Positions 46,341 to 58,200 of a stretch of 64,000 nucleotides of DNA are shown one piece after another (position 1 is the first letter of the stretch; each line of letters begins with the position of its first letter). This DNA comes from Campanula takesimana (lineage: Eukaryota > Streptophyta > Magnoliopsida > Asterales > Campanulaceae), in the NCBI GenBank assembly GCA_026119855.1, contig JAOWBW010000569.1, forward strand, positions 248,001 to 312,000, given 5' to 3'. A program made the translations under genes and the position numbers. The notes beneath the pieces are model-generated. The model ran no database searches and was not told where the DNA came from. It worked only from the letters and a program-made list of their open reading frames with translations.

Positions 46341-47389
46341 CTCCCTATGTCCCAGAAAGATAGTCTCATTTTGATTTTTTATGGTCAACAAAAATAAACT
46401 TTGACCAAACATTGGTATCAATTTAATGTGAAAGAGCATGAAAATATTCTTTTAATTGAATTTGGATTTTTGTAATTATGGTGGTTATTTTGTATATAAT
46501 TATTTTAGATTTTAAAGATGTTTGTATTTATCGTAGGTAAGTAAATTAGGTTAATATTTATCTTAGGTAGTATTTAATTAAGATTTATATTTTTGGTATA
46601 AATCTTTTCCTTGTTTTAGAGTTTATATTTTATGGAATGTAGGACTATTGGTGGAGAGACTATAAAAGAGAGATGAAGTCAGCTTTGTTGATTCACCAAT
46701 TCCAGACATTTTAGAGAGATCAACGAGCATATCATATTCTCTAGAAGTCCTTTTTGTTACTTGAAGTCCTTTGTTCTCAAAGAGTTTTGATCTTCAAGTT
46801 GTTTTGATTTTTAGTTATTCTAGATCCGTGAAAAACACTTGTAAGCAATCTGTCCTTTATTCTTTTCTGCCTTGTGCAGATTTTGGGATTGGATTCATAA
46901 GTTCTAGATCTATAGTTTTAGTCTTTAGTATTTTGCAATTGTTCTTGAGTCAAGAACATATTGTATTTTTATTTTCTTTCATTGTATTCGTTTAGTATCT
47001 TGTATTCTGCAAGATCTTTTATTAATGAAAGTTTTCCAGCAAGCATAGTCTTGCTGAAGCGTTAAAATTCTTGTTATTAATTATCCGTTGCGTTTTACGT
47101 TTTTATGATATTTTGTCCGTTGACAGTTGTCGCGCCAGTTGTTAAGACACTTGTATAGCATTCTCAGATCACAACTGGTCATTTTCAGAAAACAATTCTA
47201 GCTACAAATCTTTCATAATGACTACAATGAAATCCTAAAAATTGTTATTGATAAATCACTTAATGACTTATCAATTACAAATTTTAGAATTTTGCTAGAA
47301 TGATTAAATCGTCACCAGTGTTTGGTCAAAGTTTATTTTTGTTGACAATAAAAAATCAAAATGAGACTATCTTTCTGGGACATATGGAG
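46341..47389. mobile_element. Stowaway-like MITE split by a solo LTR
   Basis: Left end CTCCCTATGTCCCAGAAAGA and inverted right end CTCCATATGTCCCAGAAAGA, flanked by TA (46339-46340 and 47390-47391). Removing 46429-47220 leaves about 257 bp, the size of the sister copy at 44862. Confidence 0.85.
46429..47215 (+). mobile_element. solo LTR, 787 bp, TSD TAATG
   Basis: Begins TGAAAGA and ends TCTTTCA (7-bp inverted ends with TG...CA), with the 5-bp duplication TAATG at 46424-46428 and 47216-47220. TATAAAAG at 46661 is a TATA box. It encodes no polyprotein and no second repeat was found, which fits a solo LTR left by recombination. The family is not represented elsewhere in the window; strand is assigned from the TATA box. 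Confidence 0.75.
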
Positions 47390-48104
47390 TATTATTTAGT
47401 ACATTATATTGTTTTTTTTTTTCTGTAGTTGAAATCATAAAACAATACATTAAAATATGAAAATGAGTTGAAAACTCTCTCTATAATTTTAAACAAAGTA
47501 CACCAATTGAGAATTTGAGAATCTGGGCGCGAATATCCGGTTACTACAGAGTTAGAAAATTATATGAATTATTATTTTTTTGAAAGAAAGGTTAATTGCA
47601 ATTTAGACCCTGAAGTACCATACCACCATTCCAAGCGAACCCCGATGTGTTATTTTTGTCAAATCGGGTCTTGATAATTTTTAAACTCACCAAATAAGAC
47701 CTTTTTGACGGATTTCGTTAGAAAGTTAGTTATGTGGCATGTGCCATGCACGTGACTGACGGAATTGGGTGACTTTGAATTGATATTTCTTTTAAGGGGC
47801 CTAAAGAAAAATTCTAAACTTATAAGGGCTAAAATAAAAATAATTTTCAACTATTAAATAAAATTTCACAAAATAAATTCATTATCATGTATTTTCATCA
47901 ATATTTTTTTAAAAAGTTCATATATATTTTCTTAATTAATTAATATTTACTCACCAATCATAAAAATTTTAAAAAGATAGTATTCACATAATAAATAAAA
48001 ATTCATATTTTGAGACATGAACTATCTTGATTTATAATTGTAATTTTTTTAATTAAAATTTTAAATACTATTCATATAATAAATAAAAAATTATTAAAAA
48101 ACTA

Positions 48105-48343
48105 CTCCTTCTGTCCCACGTTAAGGTTCTTACTTTCCTTTTTAGTCTATCCCAATTTAAGGTTCTTACTTTACTTTATTACCTAAAATGAAAAGTGGGA
48201 CCCACTTGTCATTCTCACAACAAAAACTCCTTACTCACTTTCTCTTTCCTACTTTACTTTTCATACTCACAACATTTATTTTTTCTTAATCTCCGTGTAA
48301 CGTCAAACTAAAAACTAAGAACATTAATTTAGGACGGAGGGAG
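48105..48343. mobile_element. Stowaway-like MITE inside the MULE
   Basis: Ends CTCCTTCTGTCCCACGTTAA and, inverted, CTCCCTCCGTCCTAAATTAA; TA at 48103-48104 and 48344-48345. Distinct subfamily from the copies at 44862 and 46341. Confidence 0.8.
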
Positions 48344-48349
48344 TATCAA

Positions 48350-49100
48350 GAAAAAAAGAAAGAAAAAAACCCAGTTCTTCTTCTTGAGCTTTCTATGCAT
48401 AATTCTCCCCCTTTCTTCATCTTCCATAACCACCCACTCCATCCCACTCCATCCTCCACCATATCCACCACCGATCCTCCACCATATCCACCATCAATGC
48501 ACCACCGTCCACCAATAATCACAACATCACCAAAATCACCCAAATAAAATTTATAATTTATCAACGAAATTGAATTAAAACTTGAATTTAACATAACACT
48601 AAATCAAAAGTCAAAATCGAGATTCTTCCTCCGCAACTAACTATGGTACTACTAAGGTTTTTTCTCTCTGCAAATTTACTTTTCTTGACCTTTGCTCAAA
48701 CACATCTTGGCCTCCCTCAACATCGACTCTTTCTGCAAATTTTCATCTCCCACTCTCTTTCTCTCTTTAGATCCAGTTGGGTGACGCAAGTGGGTGAGTC
48801 GGGTCCCGGCCGGATTATACTTCTGGACCGTTTTGAACAATTCAGGTCGGGATTTTGAGAGCGACGGGATATTACTCTTTCCACACCGGTTTTAGTAACA
48901 GCACCGACAACTTTGACCGGGAAAAAATCGATCGGGGAAGGACTTAAAAAAAAAGATAGTGCGTGCTTTTGTTTTTCTAGGTTCGCCGGAGTAAGGAGAT
49001 CGGAGTGGTCGCCGGAGGTAGGAAGGGGTGGCCGGAGCATGAGGGGAGGTAGAGAGAGAGAGTGTGTGTGTGTGTGACAGGAGGAAGAGGATGGGGATAT
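48350..49100. other. possible captured gene fragment in the MULE
   Basis: Contains a CCACCATATCCACC-type triplet-rich stretch (48430-48510), a short plus-strand frame starting MVLLRFFLSANLLFLTFAQT (48643-48858) that resembles a signal peptide but has no recognised continuation, and a (GT)n run near 49060. The composition is unlike the AT-rich surroundings. Host origin is an inference. Confidence 0.3.
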
Positions 49101-49374
49101 GAATTTACTTTTTTTTTGTTCCACCCCCTTCTTTTTGGAATATGTCATTTATAACCCCTTCAAACTTAATCGCAATTCAAACTACCCAATTTCGTTAGTC
49201 ACGTGCTTAGCACATGCTTTTTAACTGACTTTTTAACGAAATCCGTCAAAAATGCCTTAACTGACGAGTTTTAAAAACATCAAGACCCGATTTGATAAAA
49301 ATAACACATCGGGGTTCGCTTGAAAGGCTGGTATGGTACTTCAGGGTCTAAATTGTCATTAACCCTTGAAAGAA

Positions 49375-50500
49375 TTATATGAATTTATTGAGGAAGAAGT
49401 AAAATAGTATTTTGGCAGATGTGGTCCAAGTCATTACACTTTTCCATGTGCGTTCTGTTGGATACCACTTGAGTAGTTAGGCAATTTGTGTCCGGTACTA
49501 AAAACCAATTTCGGTTGCCTCTCCTCGTCCTTATTATATACGCAATCGTACCTATAATCCAGATCAGCACATTTATTACCCTTTTTGTTTCCATTTCATA
49601 TGGCTCACCCCTGTCTGGCTTTCTTAAAAACAATTTATTAGTCTAAAAATTACAAAAAATTGGGGGTCTAGTGCAATTTATTGAAAATTTCCACCTCTGA
49701 GATAAATGTAAGAATACATTAGATTTTATTTTTTATTTTTATTTTTTTTTGCCTCCATTGACGAAAATAGATTTATTTATTTTTTGTTGCGTGATCTTTG
49801 CCCTCATTGACAAAAAATTGAGGCTCCACCATTGGTGAGACGGTCTCACATATGAGACGAGCCTCACATATGAGACAAGTCTCGTTGAGAGAGTAAATGG
49901 TTTCCCCCATAGGCAGGGTGGGGCAAGCTCATTGCCTCTCTCGTTGAGATCCGTTTTATGTGTGAACAAGACTTCCTAAAAAAAAAAAAAACTCTGCCCC
50001 TAATATTAATAACTTTGCATTAAATTTTTTTTATGTCTTATTACTCCACCCATCTCAAAATATTCTTAGTATAAGGAGTTAAAATTTATTCTAAAATATT
50101 TATTGTTTTGCTATTATGAAAAATATTTTCCCTTGTTTATCAATTATACCATCATTTATAATTATTCAATGTCATAGTAAAAGCATTTAATTGTCTATGT
50201 ACTTGATTTTTTAAAAAAAATCAATGGCAATTTAGTCTGTTAGGCTTGTATTAATTGCATTTTTAATATGTGTGAAATCTTTAGAACTACAAGTATTTTG
50301 CAACAAAGGGAGTAGTAAGTTTCATTCTATCAAAGTGTTATGTTTTTTTTTGTTCTTTTTTATTGTACCCAATTTGTCATATTCACTCACTTAAATTGTA
50401 AATATTATTTTTAAATTTTCATACTTACAATTCATTTTTCACTCACAACACACTTTGAAATATACTATACATTGTCTCTTTAAATATAGGCAAAGAATCA
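49375..50500. other. no gene recognised
   Basis: AT-rich DNA. GAGACGGTCTCACATATGAG at 49839-49866 resembles the terminal repeats of the next element. Confidence 0.5.
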
Positions 50501-51369
50501 TGTGAGACCGTCTCACATGATGAGACGGATCCCCCATTGGTCAAACCCATAACCCGCCCAAGCTTCTCCTTTCTCCTCCCAACGCGCGACACGTGGCACA
50601 CATTTAAAAAAAAACTCCCATAATTTTAAAATGCAATATCTTGTGATTTTGAAGTCGAAAAAAAAAATCTAAAAATACCGATGTGTTCGCTTGACGAGAC
50701 GGATAAAACTAGATAGGTCATGATATGGTTTGATTTTTATTTTTTAAAACATTTTTTAACACACAAAAAAAATTGGGCTGCTCGTCTCCTGAGATGTAAC
50801 ACGTTCTTATGAAGAAAGTAACAGTTTGGTCTTAAAAAAGTAACACTTTATTGTAAGATGTAACAGCAGTTTCGCAAATAATATAAATAGTTTTTGTGAT
50901 TAGAAAAAGTAATAATTGAAGTGTAATACAGTGCATATATGATTGTAATATGTTATATATATATGAATGTAACAGTTTATAGGTTAAATGTTACATTTTT
51001 TTTTAAAAAAAAAAGTAAAAATCATGTATATAATCGGTTTTGCATTTCAATTGAATGCAAAACCCTAGCAAAGTGTTACAATTGAGAAAAAAAATGTTAC
51101 ATTCGTTTATTATAAAATGTAACATTAGTTTAGTTGTCAATCTTATGTTATCTTTAATCTATTTCAACAAAATTGTGGTAAATTTTTTGTAAAAAAAAAG
51201 TGTTACTTTATAAAATCTTAAAAAGTGTTACTTTTGCTGGCAAGCAAAAAATGGCAGGGAAAAAAGTTTGAGGGCAAAAAAAAAAAAAAAAAAAAATCGG
51301 CTTGGCTGGCTCAGCGGCTTGGCTTGGCTGTAAGCAGTCTCACGATGTGAGACGGTCTTACAAGAGTCC
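50501..51369. mobile_element. terminal-inverted-repeat element rich in TGTAACA motifs
   Basis: The left end TGTGAGACCGTCTCACATGA and the inverted right end TGTAAGACCGTCTCACATCG pair. The pairing may extend further outwards (GAATCATGT with GACTCTTGT), so borders and TSD are uncertain. The interior carries more than ten TGTAACA/GTAACA or TGTTAC copies in both directions. No transposase was seen. Confidence 0.6.
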
Positions 51370-51377
51370 ACCCCTTA

Positions 51378-51829
51378 TGTTGGGTTAATGCCTTTGAATT
51401 TGGGATGCCGAGTTAAAGGATTAAACAACAGAGAGATTTCGTAATTCCGGGACAGAGCGCAGAAGGAAGGTTTCCAAGTCAGTTTTGGACTAGGTTTCCA
51501 AGTTCCTAAGAGATTTTGAGATAAACTTTACTAGTATAAATAGAGGCCAGTAGTTTAGATTAAAATCACACCTCAGATTGTCATAGACAAATTATTAAAG
51601 TGCTCAGAGAAGATCAATAATTCTAGATCTAGGGTTTTAGCACAGTCAGGAATTTTGGTGACCAAAATTCGTGCTAGCATAGATTAGTGTGATCTTGTAA
51701 AGAATTCTTCAGATTGATAATAATATTCTCTCCCCTCCCCGTGGACGTAACCAAGTTGGTGAACCACTTATATCGGTGTTCTTGTGATTGCTCGCTTTTC
51801 TTATCAAGTCTTGTTCAATTGCTCTAACA
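51378..51829 (+). mobile_element. 5' LTR of the outer copia element (452 bp)
   Basis: Opens TGTTGGGTTAATGCC and ends GCTCTAACA, followed by primer site TGGCATCAGAGCTTGG. TATAAATA lies near 51535. Related to but strongly diverged from the LTRs at 39075. The 3' partner is not in the window (beyond, or lost in, the gap at 61800). Confidence 0.8.
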
Positions 51830-52204
51830 AGTGGCATCAGAGCTTGGTTGAAAATGAGAATTAGCATCGACGGAAGAGATCCAAGATCGAAGAAAAAACA
51901 AGGTAGCAGTTTCTGGTCCGTTTTATCCAGCGCAGCGGTGAAGAAAAAAGGCGTAGCGCATTCGTTCACCGTTGGATCGTGCTGATTTTAGGTGAGTAGC
52001 TTCGGGACTCATGGATATTAGATCTGAACGGTAGAGATTGGATTTTGTTGTCCGTAGCATCCGAAATTGTATCTGGACAGAAGCTGCTGGTGTTTTGTCT
52101 TTGATTGTATGCGTTTGGAGTTTCTTGTTGCGATTTCTCTTAGTGGAACCAGAGCTTTGGTTCGTGGTTAGAGATTCAGGAATTCCGCTGCAGAGAACAA
52201 GAAG
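51830..52204 (+). other. primer site and leader of the outer copia element
   Basis: The stretch 51850-52150 is about 93-95% identical by eye to 39500-39785 of the non-autonomous element, far more than their LTRs are. Confidence 0.75.
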
Positions 52205-52373
52205 ATGGGTCAAGGAGCAGATTCGATCGACAAGTTCAATGGGAAGAATAGTTTTTCTCTCTGGCAGATCAAGATGAAGGCTTTGTTGGTAGACAAAGAT
52301 TTATGGGAGCCGTTGGAGATTGCAATCAGGGATCGTAAGGATCCCAATGGTAAGGCAGTCACCACAGAAGGTA
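52205..52373 (+). pseudogene. outer copia gag, first part
   Basis: Starts MGQGADSIDKFNGKNSFSLW and continues WQIKMKALLVDKDLWEPLEI, the N-terminus of copia gag (DUF4219/UBN2 type). It is interrupted after about 56 codons by the insertion at 52379; gag resumes at 60752. Confidence 0.85.
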
Positions 52374-52378
52374 CAGCA

Positions 52379-53899
52379 TGTTGGTAGTGGTGCCCTAGGC
52401 ACGTTTAATAAACGTTGTAATTGTTATCATTTATTTCATATCAATAAAGAGATGTTTTGATTATTATTGTTGCTCATGTTTACTTATAATAATCTCCGTC
52501 CCTAGTACTTGTTAAGCACTAGTATAAAGGCTAAATGATCATGGGATGATCATGTTAGATTTATGGGTACTTGTTTGGAATAAGGTACTGGACATGACCC
52601 GCTGTATGAGATTTATGTCATGGTCTATGTCGAACATATATCTCATATTAGTTATGTCATTTGAATCCTTAGACATGAAGTTATTATAGTCTTCCACTTG
52701 ATGAACATTATGTTTGACATATTCAAACGCTACTTTTAACCGAGTAGTTATAAAGGGTATGATTGGCATAATCGGATTCCCGTTAGGAAGAATAATAAGA
52801 TAAATGGATTTGTCCCTCCACGGAGAGATGTCAAGCTTGGGCCCATCGAAGGAATGATGTTGATAAAATGTTCAGCCGGACTCAAATGGATTGATTGGAT
52901 CAGTAGCATTTGAATTATCAACATATTCGGAATCGAGAAAGTATTGAACAAAAACAAGTTGACTGTTTGACCATGACTTGTGTTCAATGGCATCGTGGAC
53001 AAAGGGATTGTGACATATTCTAAAGGAATGCGAACTTGTATCTAGTTATACTATTTGGGTAGGTATGACGGTTTGCTAGAACCTAATCATATCTTATGGG
53101 ATCATGTTTGAGCCCATTGCCAACTTAGTATAATCCTAGAGGGTCACACACAAAAGAACGAATCTTAAATAAAAGGACTATATTGGAATTTAGGGTCGAA
53201 GGACCTCAAGGGAATTTCTGGAATTATTCTGGGCCTCCTGGTCCAACCAAGCGGGCGCTTGGGTTGAACCAGGCGGGCGCCTGAATAAGCCGGAAAAGGG
53301 CCTTGACTTTCTGCCCAAATGAGCGGGCGCTCGGGTGGTACCGGGCGGGCGCTCGGTCTGGCTGCAGAACAATTCCTAATTCGATTTAGGAAGGTTTTTG
53401 GCACAAGATTCCTATTTGGAATAGGTCTTAATTGTGTATAAAAACACCAATTCGGCCAGACCATATTTACTAGTGCTTTTGTGAGTCTCAAAGAGTTTGA
53501 GAGAGATTTTATTTTGTTCTAAGATATCATTGATTGAGGAACAAATAACTCACAAATAAATTCCATATAGTTTTCTTTATTTATTGTGAAAGTGTGTTTC
53601 ATAATATTGGTCTAGCAACCAAGATCAAAGAAGCTCCTTTGATATTCGTTCGAAGTGTGGATACCGCTAGAGGGTGAAAATCATCATCTTCAAAGTTCGT
53701 GTTCAAGCTTTGTGATCGTGATCAAGTCTTCAGTTTCTCCACCAAGACCGAAGAAAAGTTCATAGCCATCAAGGGTTAGTTATTCCTCTATTCATCTTGT
53801 TGTATTTGATTTAATCATATGAACGGATCCATGGCTTTGGGTTTTCTTAAAATTTTAATTGCTATATTCCGCTGCGCATGTTACTTGGAAACCCAAACA
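52379..53899 (+). repeat. 5' LTR of the inner copia (1521 bp)
   Basis: TGTTGGTAGTGGTGCCC to ACCCAAACA. It contains four GC boxes at 53251-53352 and is cleaner than the 3' LTR. Confidence 0.92.
53251..53352. promoter_or_regulatory. four-box GC motif (22-50-22), GCGGGCGC type
   Basis: GCGGGCGC starts at 53251, 53273, 53323 and 53345. The flanks make most boxes palindromic, for example CAAGCG-GG-CGCTTG and CAGGCG-GG-CGCCTG. The spacing equals that of the GCGGCCGC/GCGGTCGC boxes in the other LTRs, though the centre of the box differs. Confidence 0.65.
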
Positions 53900-53900
53900 G

Positions 53901-53916
53901 TGGTATCAGAGCCCCG
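53901..53916 (+). other. primer binding site of the inner copia
   Basis: TGGTATCAGAGCCCCG one base after the LTR: initiator tRNA-Met type. Confidence 0.85.
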
Positions 53917-55213
53917 TTCATGTTGATTATTTGAGACAAAATTTTGAACTTAAAAATTCTGTATCATTCTGGCTATTCAGGCGCCCGTCGCTGATGACCA
54001 GGCGGGCGCTCGGTGGTCAAAATTTGTTCTGATTTTGGTTAAAATCTGAATATGGAATTTCGATAAATTCGACAAAACGAGTAACAGAACCAGTCCAGAC
54101 TTGTTGATCTGGAATGGGTTTTGGGTAGTTGGTTTGTGTGTGGATTTGTTTGATTTTCCTATTGTTTTAGTCCTGTGATTCCTAGATTGGTTCAAGTTTT
54201 GGATGGCTAATCTGCGTTCATCGAGATTGTGTTTCCCAAAATTGATCGCAATCAAAGTTTCAAAGATAAAACGAAGTTTAGAATTATGAAGAGTTCATAA
54301 TTGCTAAATTGAGAACAAAGGTTCTTGATTCAATGATTGGAGATCCATGTGGAATTGTGAATGCAATTGGCCTACGTTCATCGAGACCATCTATTGCTTA
54401 GTTTCGGCCACATGGACTACTTTCTTGGTTTCTTGAATAGTACGGGATTGTGGTTGCCTTATGGCTTAGTTCGACCGCACGTCTTGTTGTCTTGATTTGG
54501 AGATAATAACCGAAGTTGAAATAGTCTCATCCTCATAATTATAGAGAAACTAATGACACATAAATATCATGCTAAATTAATGGAGATTAATTTAGTGACT
54601 AAACTTGATGTGTAACATGTTTATATTATGTGCTCATAAATGTGTTATATGCTATATGTGATGAACCTTCAAAGAAAGTTTTAAGTCCTTCTTTGCCATG
54701 CCATGATTAAAACACTTGTTTATATATGGGTGATTTTGATGTGGGTTCGCCTCCGCGAAGTGCATTGATTTTATTCATATATTAAGCAAGATGAGGTTCA
54801 TTAATTTAATGTGGGCTTGCCTCCGCAAGGTGCATTAAATTGAATGGTTCCTATGCGTTTAAAATGGTTGGACTAATTAGGCGTCAAAACAGTTTTGGCC
54901 TAGGAAAGATGAGATTAAACATGCTTTTTTGAAATTGGATTTCTCAAAGAATCTCATAAAAGGATCTAAGAATCATATGGGATATGATTGACATGATTGT
55001 CTACCTAATTAATTTAGTTTTTGAGCGGTCCGCCTCCGTGGACTCAAAAGTTAAATTAAAGTTGGATCTTAGCCCAATTAAATTATATTATACATTGGAT
55101 GTATAAGAAGGTTATATAATTTAGTGGGAGTATTTGTTTGAAAATATATTATTTATCTCTTTAATGAAAAATTGGTATTATTAAATTTTGGAAATTTTGC
55201 ATATTTGTAGATA
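53917..55213 (+). other. untranslated leader of the inner copia
   Basis: No gene. Two further GC boxes near the start: GGCGCCCGTCGC at about 53980 and GCGGGCGC at 54002. Phrases with CGCCTCCGC recur at about 54750, 54810 and 55030. Confidence 0.7.
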
Positions 55214-58200
55214 ATGACTAATAACACTCAATCATGTCATTGCGATCGATCCCTGAGAAGGATAAGCTCGAAGATAATGATACTAACTTTATGGATTGGA
55301 TCCGTAGCATAAGAATCGTTCTAGGCAAGAAGATAAGTTGTACATTCTCGATGGGCTCTCCCTGCTGAACCACCGCCTACTGCCCCTAGGGTAGAAAGAG
55401 ACAATTACAAGAAACATCGTAATGATTCTAGAGATGTAAAGTTGTCTCATGCTTGCTGCTATGTGTTCAAAACTCCAACAAAGTTTGGAACATTTGGAAG
55501 CCTATGAGATAGGCGTGGAGTTGAGAACCATGTTTCAAGAGCAAGCTAGGCAAGAGAGGTACAAGACCATTGTTGCATTCACTACTAGTAAAATGAATGA
55601 AGGGCAACAAGTGAGTCCTCACTTTCTTAAATGAAATGTTATGTAGAGCACCTTGAGAAACTTGGCTATCCAATCCCATTGGAGCTAACCACGGATCTCA
55701 TTCTTAATTCATTGCCTAAAAGTTATAATTAGTTGTGTGATGAATTATAACATGCATGGAATGGATAAGAATCTCTCTGAGTTGCATGGGATGCTTAAAA
55801 CAGCAGAGATGAAAATTGTGGAGAAAGGTTCTCCCGTGCTCTTGGTCATGATGGGAAGAAGGCTAGTGCCAAAGGAAAGGGTAAGAAAGTTGTCAAACCC
55901 AAAATAAGCAAGGCAAAGGTTGCCAAGGCTTCTGAGGCAAAACCCGATTCACAAAAGGATGCAATCTGTTTTCCATTGTCAAGAAATTGGTCATTGGAAA
56001 ACGTAATTGCAAGGCTTTCTTGGAACAGCAAAAGAAGAACAAGGGCAGCAAGGCTGCGTCGACTTCAGGTATCTATATGATAGATATTCTCCTTTCTACC
56101 ACTGATTCTTGGGTATTGGATACCGGATGTGGTTCTCACATTTGTCTAAATGTGCAGGGACTAAAGAATAGGAGACTGCTTAAAGAAAGTGAAGTAGATC
56201 TACGCGTGGGGAATGGAGCAAGAGTTGCTGCATTAGCCGTAGGGACTTATGAAGTCACTTTACCTTCCGGATTAATTCTGGTTTTTGAACAATTGTTATT
56301 ATGTTCCGGATTTAAGCAGAAATATTATTTCAATTTCTTGTTTGGATAATGAAGGTTTTAAGTTTCTTATTGAGAATAAGAAATTTTCTATTTATTTAAA
56401 TGATGTGCTTTATGGTATTGCTAATTCATTTAATGGCCTTTATATCTTGGATGTCAAGAATGAAAATAATAACAATGTCTATCATGTAAATAGAAATCTA
56501 AACCTAATGGATGTAAATCATACCTATTTATGGCATTGCCGTCTTGGTCATATTAATGACAAGCGATCTCAAAACTCCATGGGGACGGACTTTTAGGTTC
56601 ATGTGACCTCGAGTTCATATGATACTTGTGAGTCGTGTCTTCTTGGAAAAATGACTAAGACACCTTTTACCAAGCTAGGTGAAAGGGCAAGTGACTTATT
56701 GGGGTTGATACATCCGATGTATGCGGACCATTAAGTAGCAATGCTAGGGGAGGATTTCAATACTTCATAACCTTTACTGATGATTATAGTAGATTTGGGT
56801 ATGTTTACCTAATGAAAACATAAAAGTGAAGCATTTGAGAATATTTAGAATATTTCAAAATGAGTAGAAAAAACAACTTGGCAAAAGTATAAAGGCACTT
56901 CGATCAGATCGTGGTGGAGAATACTTGAGTCAAGAATTTTGATGATCATCTAAAAGAATTGTGGAATAGTTTCACACAATTGACTCCACCCGGAACACCA
57001 CAATGGAATGGTGTGTCCGAGAGGAGGAATCGGACTTTGTTAGACATGGTTCGATCAAATGATGAGTCAAGTTGATCTTCCAATATCCTTTTGGGGTTAC
57101 GCTCTAGAAACCGCTGCTTTCACACTAAATCGTGTTCCAACTAAATCGGTTCAAAAGACTCCATATGAGATGTGGAGCGGAAAGAAGCCTTGTCTGTCTT
57201 TCATGAAGATTTGGGGTTGCGAAGCTTTTGTCAAAAGACTTGTCTCAGACAAACTTGCACACAAATCTGATAAATGTAATTTCGTGGGATATCCTAAGGA
57301 AACTAGAGGATATTACTTTTAAAACCGTGAGGGACAACAAAGTGTTTATTGCCCGAACTGGTGTCTTTCTAGAGAAAAGAGTTTCTCTCCAAAGAAATCA
57401 GTGTGAGTAAAATAAATCTTGAAGAAATTCAAGACCCAGAAAATATCATTGAACAATAGTGAACAAGAACAAGAACCACAAGGAGTTGTGGAACCTGTCA
57501 AAATACACAAAGAAACTCGCAGATCTAGTAGGTTACGATCCGAGCCGAGAGATATGGATTTCTCGTAACGGATAGTAATGAGGTAATCTGTAGAATCATG
57601 AGAATGATGAACCGTCAAACCTACCAAGAGGCGATGTCTTCTCCTGATTCGGACAAGTGGCTTGGAGCCATGGAATCCGAATTGCAATCCATGCAAGACA
57701 ATCAAGTTTTGGAATTTGATTGATGCACCCGAAGGTGTAAAAAACCATAGGATGCAAATGGGTCTTCAAGAAGAAGACTGACATAGATGGAAGGTGCATA
57801 CTTACAAAGCTAGGCTTGTAGCGAAGGGGTTATAGGCAAGTTCATGGTATTGACTATGATGAGACCTTTTCACCCGTAGCAATGATCAAGTCTATAAGAA
57901 TTTTGCTTGCCATTGCCGCATATCATGACTATGAAATATGGCAGATGGACGTCAAAACCGCTTTCCTGAATGGAAAACTACAAGAGGATGTGTATATGAC
58001 ACAACCAGAAGGTTTTGAACAAGATTCTAAGGTATGCAAATTGCAGAGATCCATCTATGATTGAAGCAAGCTTCTAGGATGGTTTTGGGAATCTCCGTTT
58101 TGATGAATCGGTCAAAGAGTTTGGTTTCATCAAGAACGAAGATGAGCCTTGTGTATACAAGAAGATTAGTGGGAGCATAGTGCTATTCCTTATTTTAAGT

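Larger units (their letters stand above)
47589..49365. mobile_element. MULE with long terminal inverted repeats, 9-bp TSD
   Basis: Inverted repeats of about 200 bp (47589-47785 and 49155-49365), starting AGGTTAATTGCAATTTAGAC and GGGTTAATGACAATTTAGAC. The 9-bp TTGAAAGAA flanks both (47580-47588 and 49366-49374). These are the marks of Mutator-like elements. No transposase frame was seen. The interior contains a Stowaway-like MITE and about 750 bp of gene-like, relatively GC-rich sequence. Confidence 0.8.

Noticed and set aside
48643..48858. Secreted peptide gene (signal-peptide-like start)
   Set aside because: No recognisable mature part, located in a MULE interior and overlapping other frames; kept only as possible captured sequence.
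52539..53002. Open frames on the minus strand in the copia LTR
   Set aside because: Shadows in LTR sequence; the same frames appear by chance in the sister LTR at 14856 without conservation of coding.
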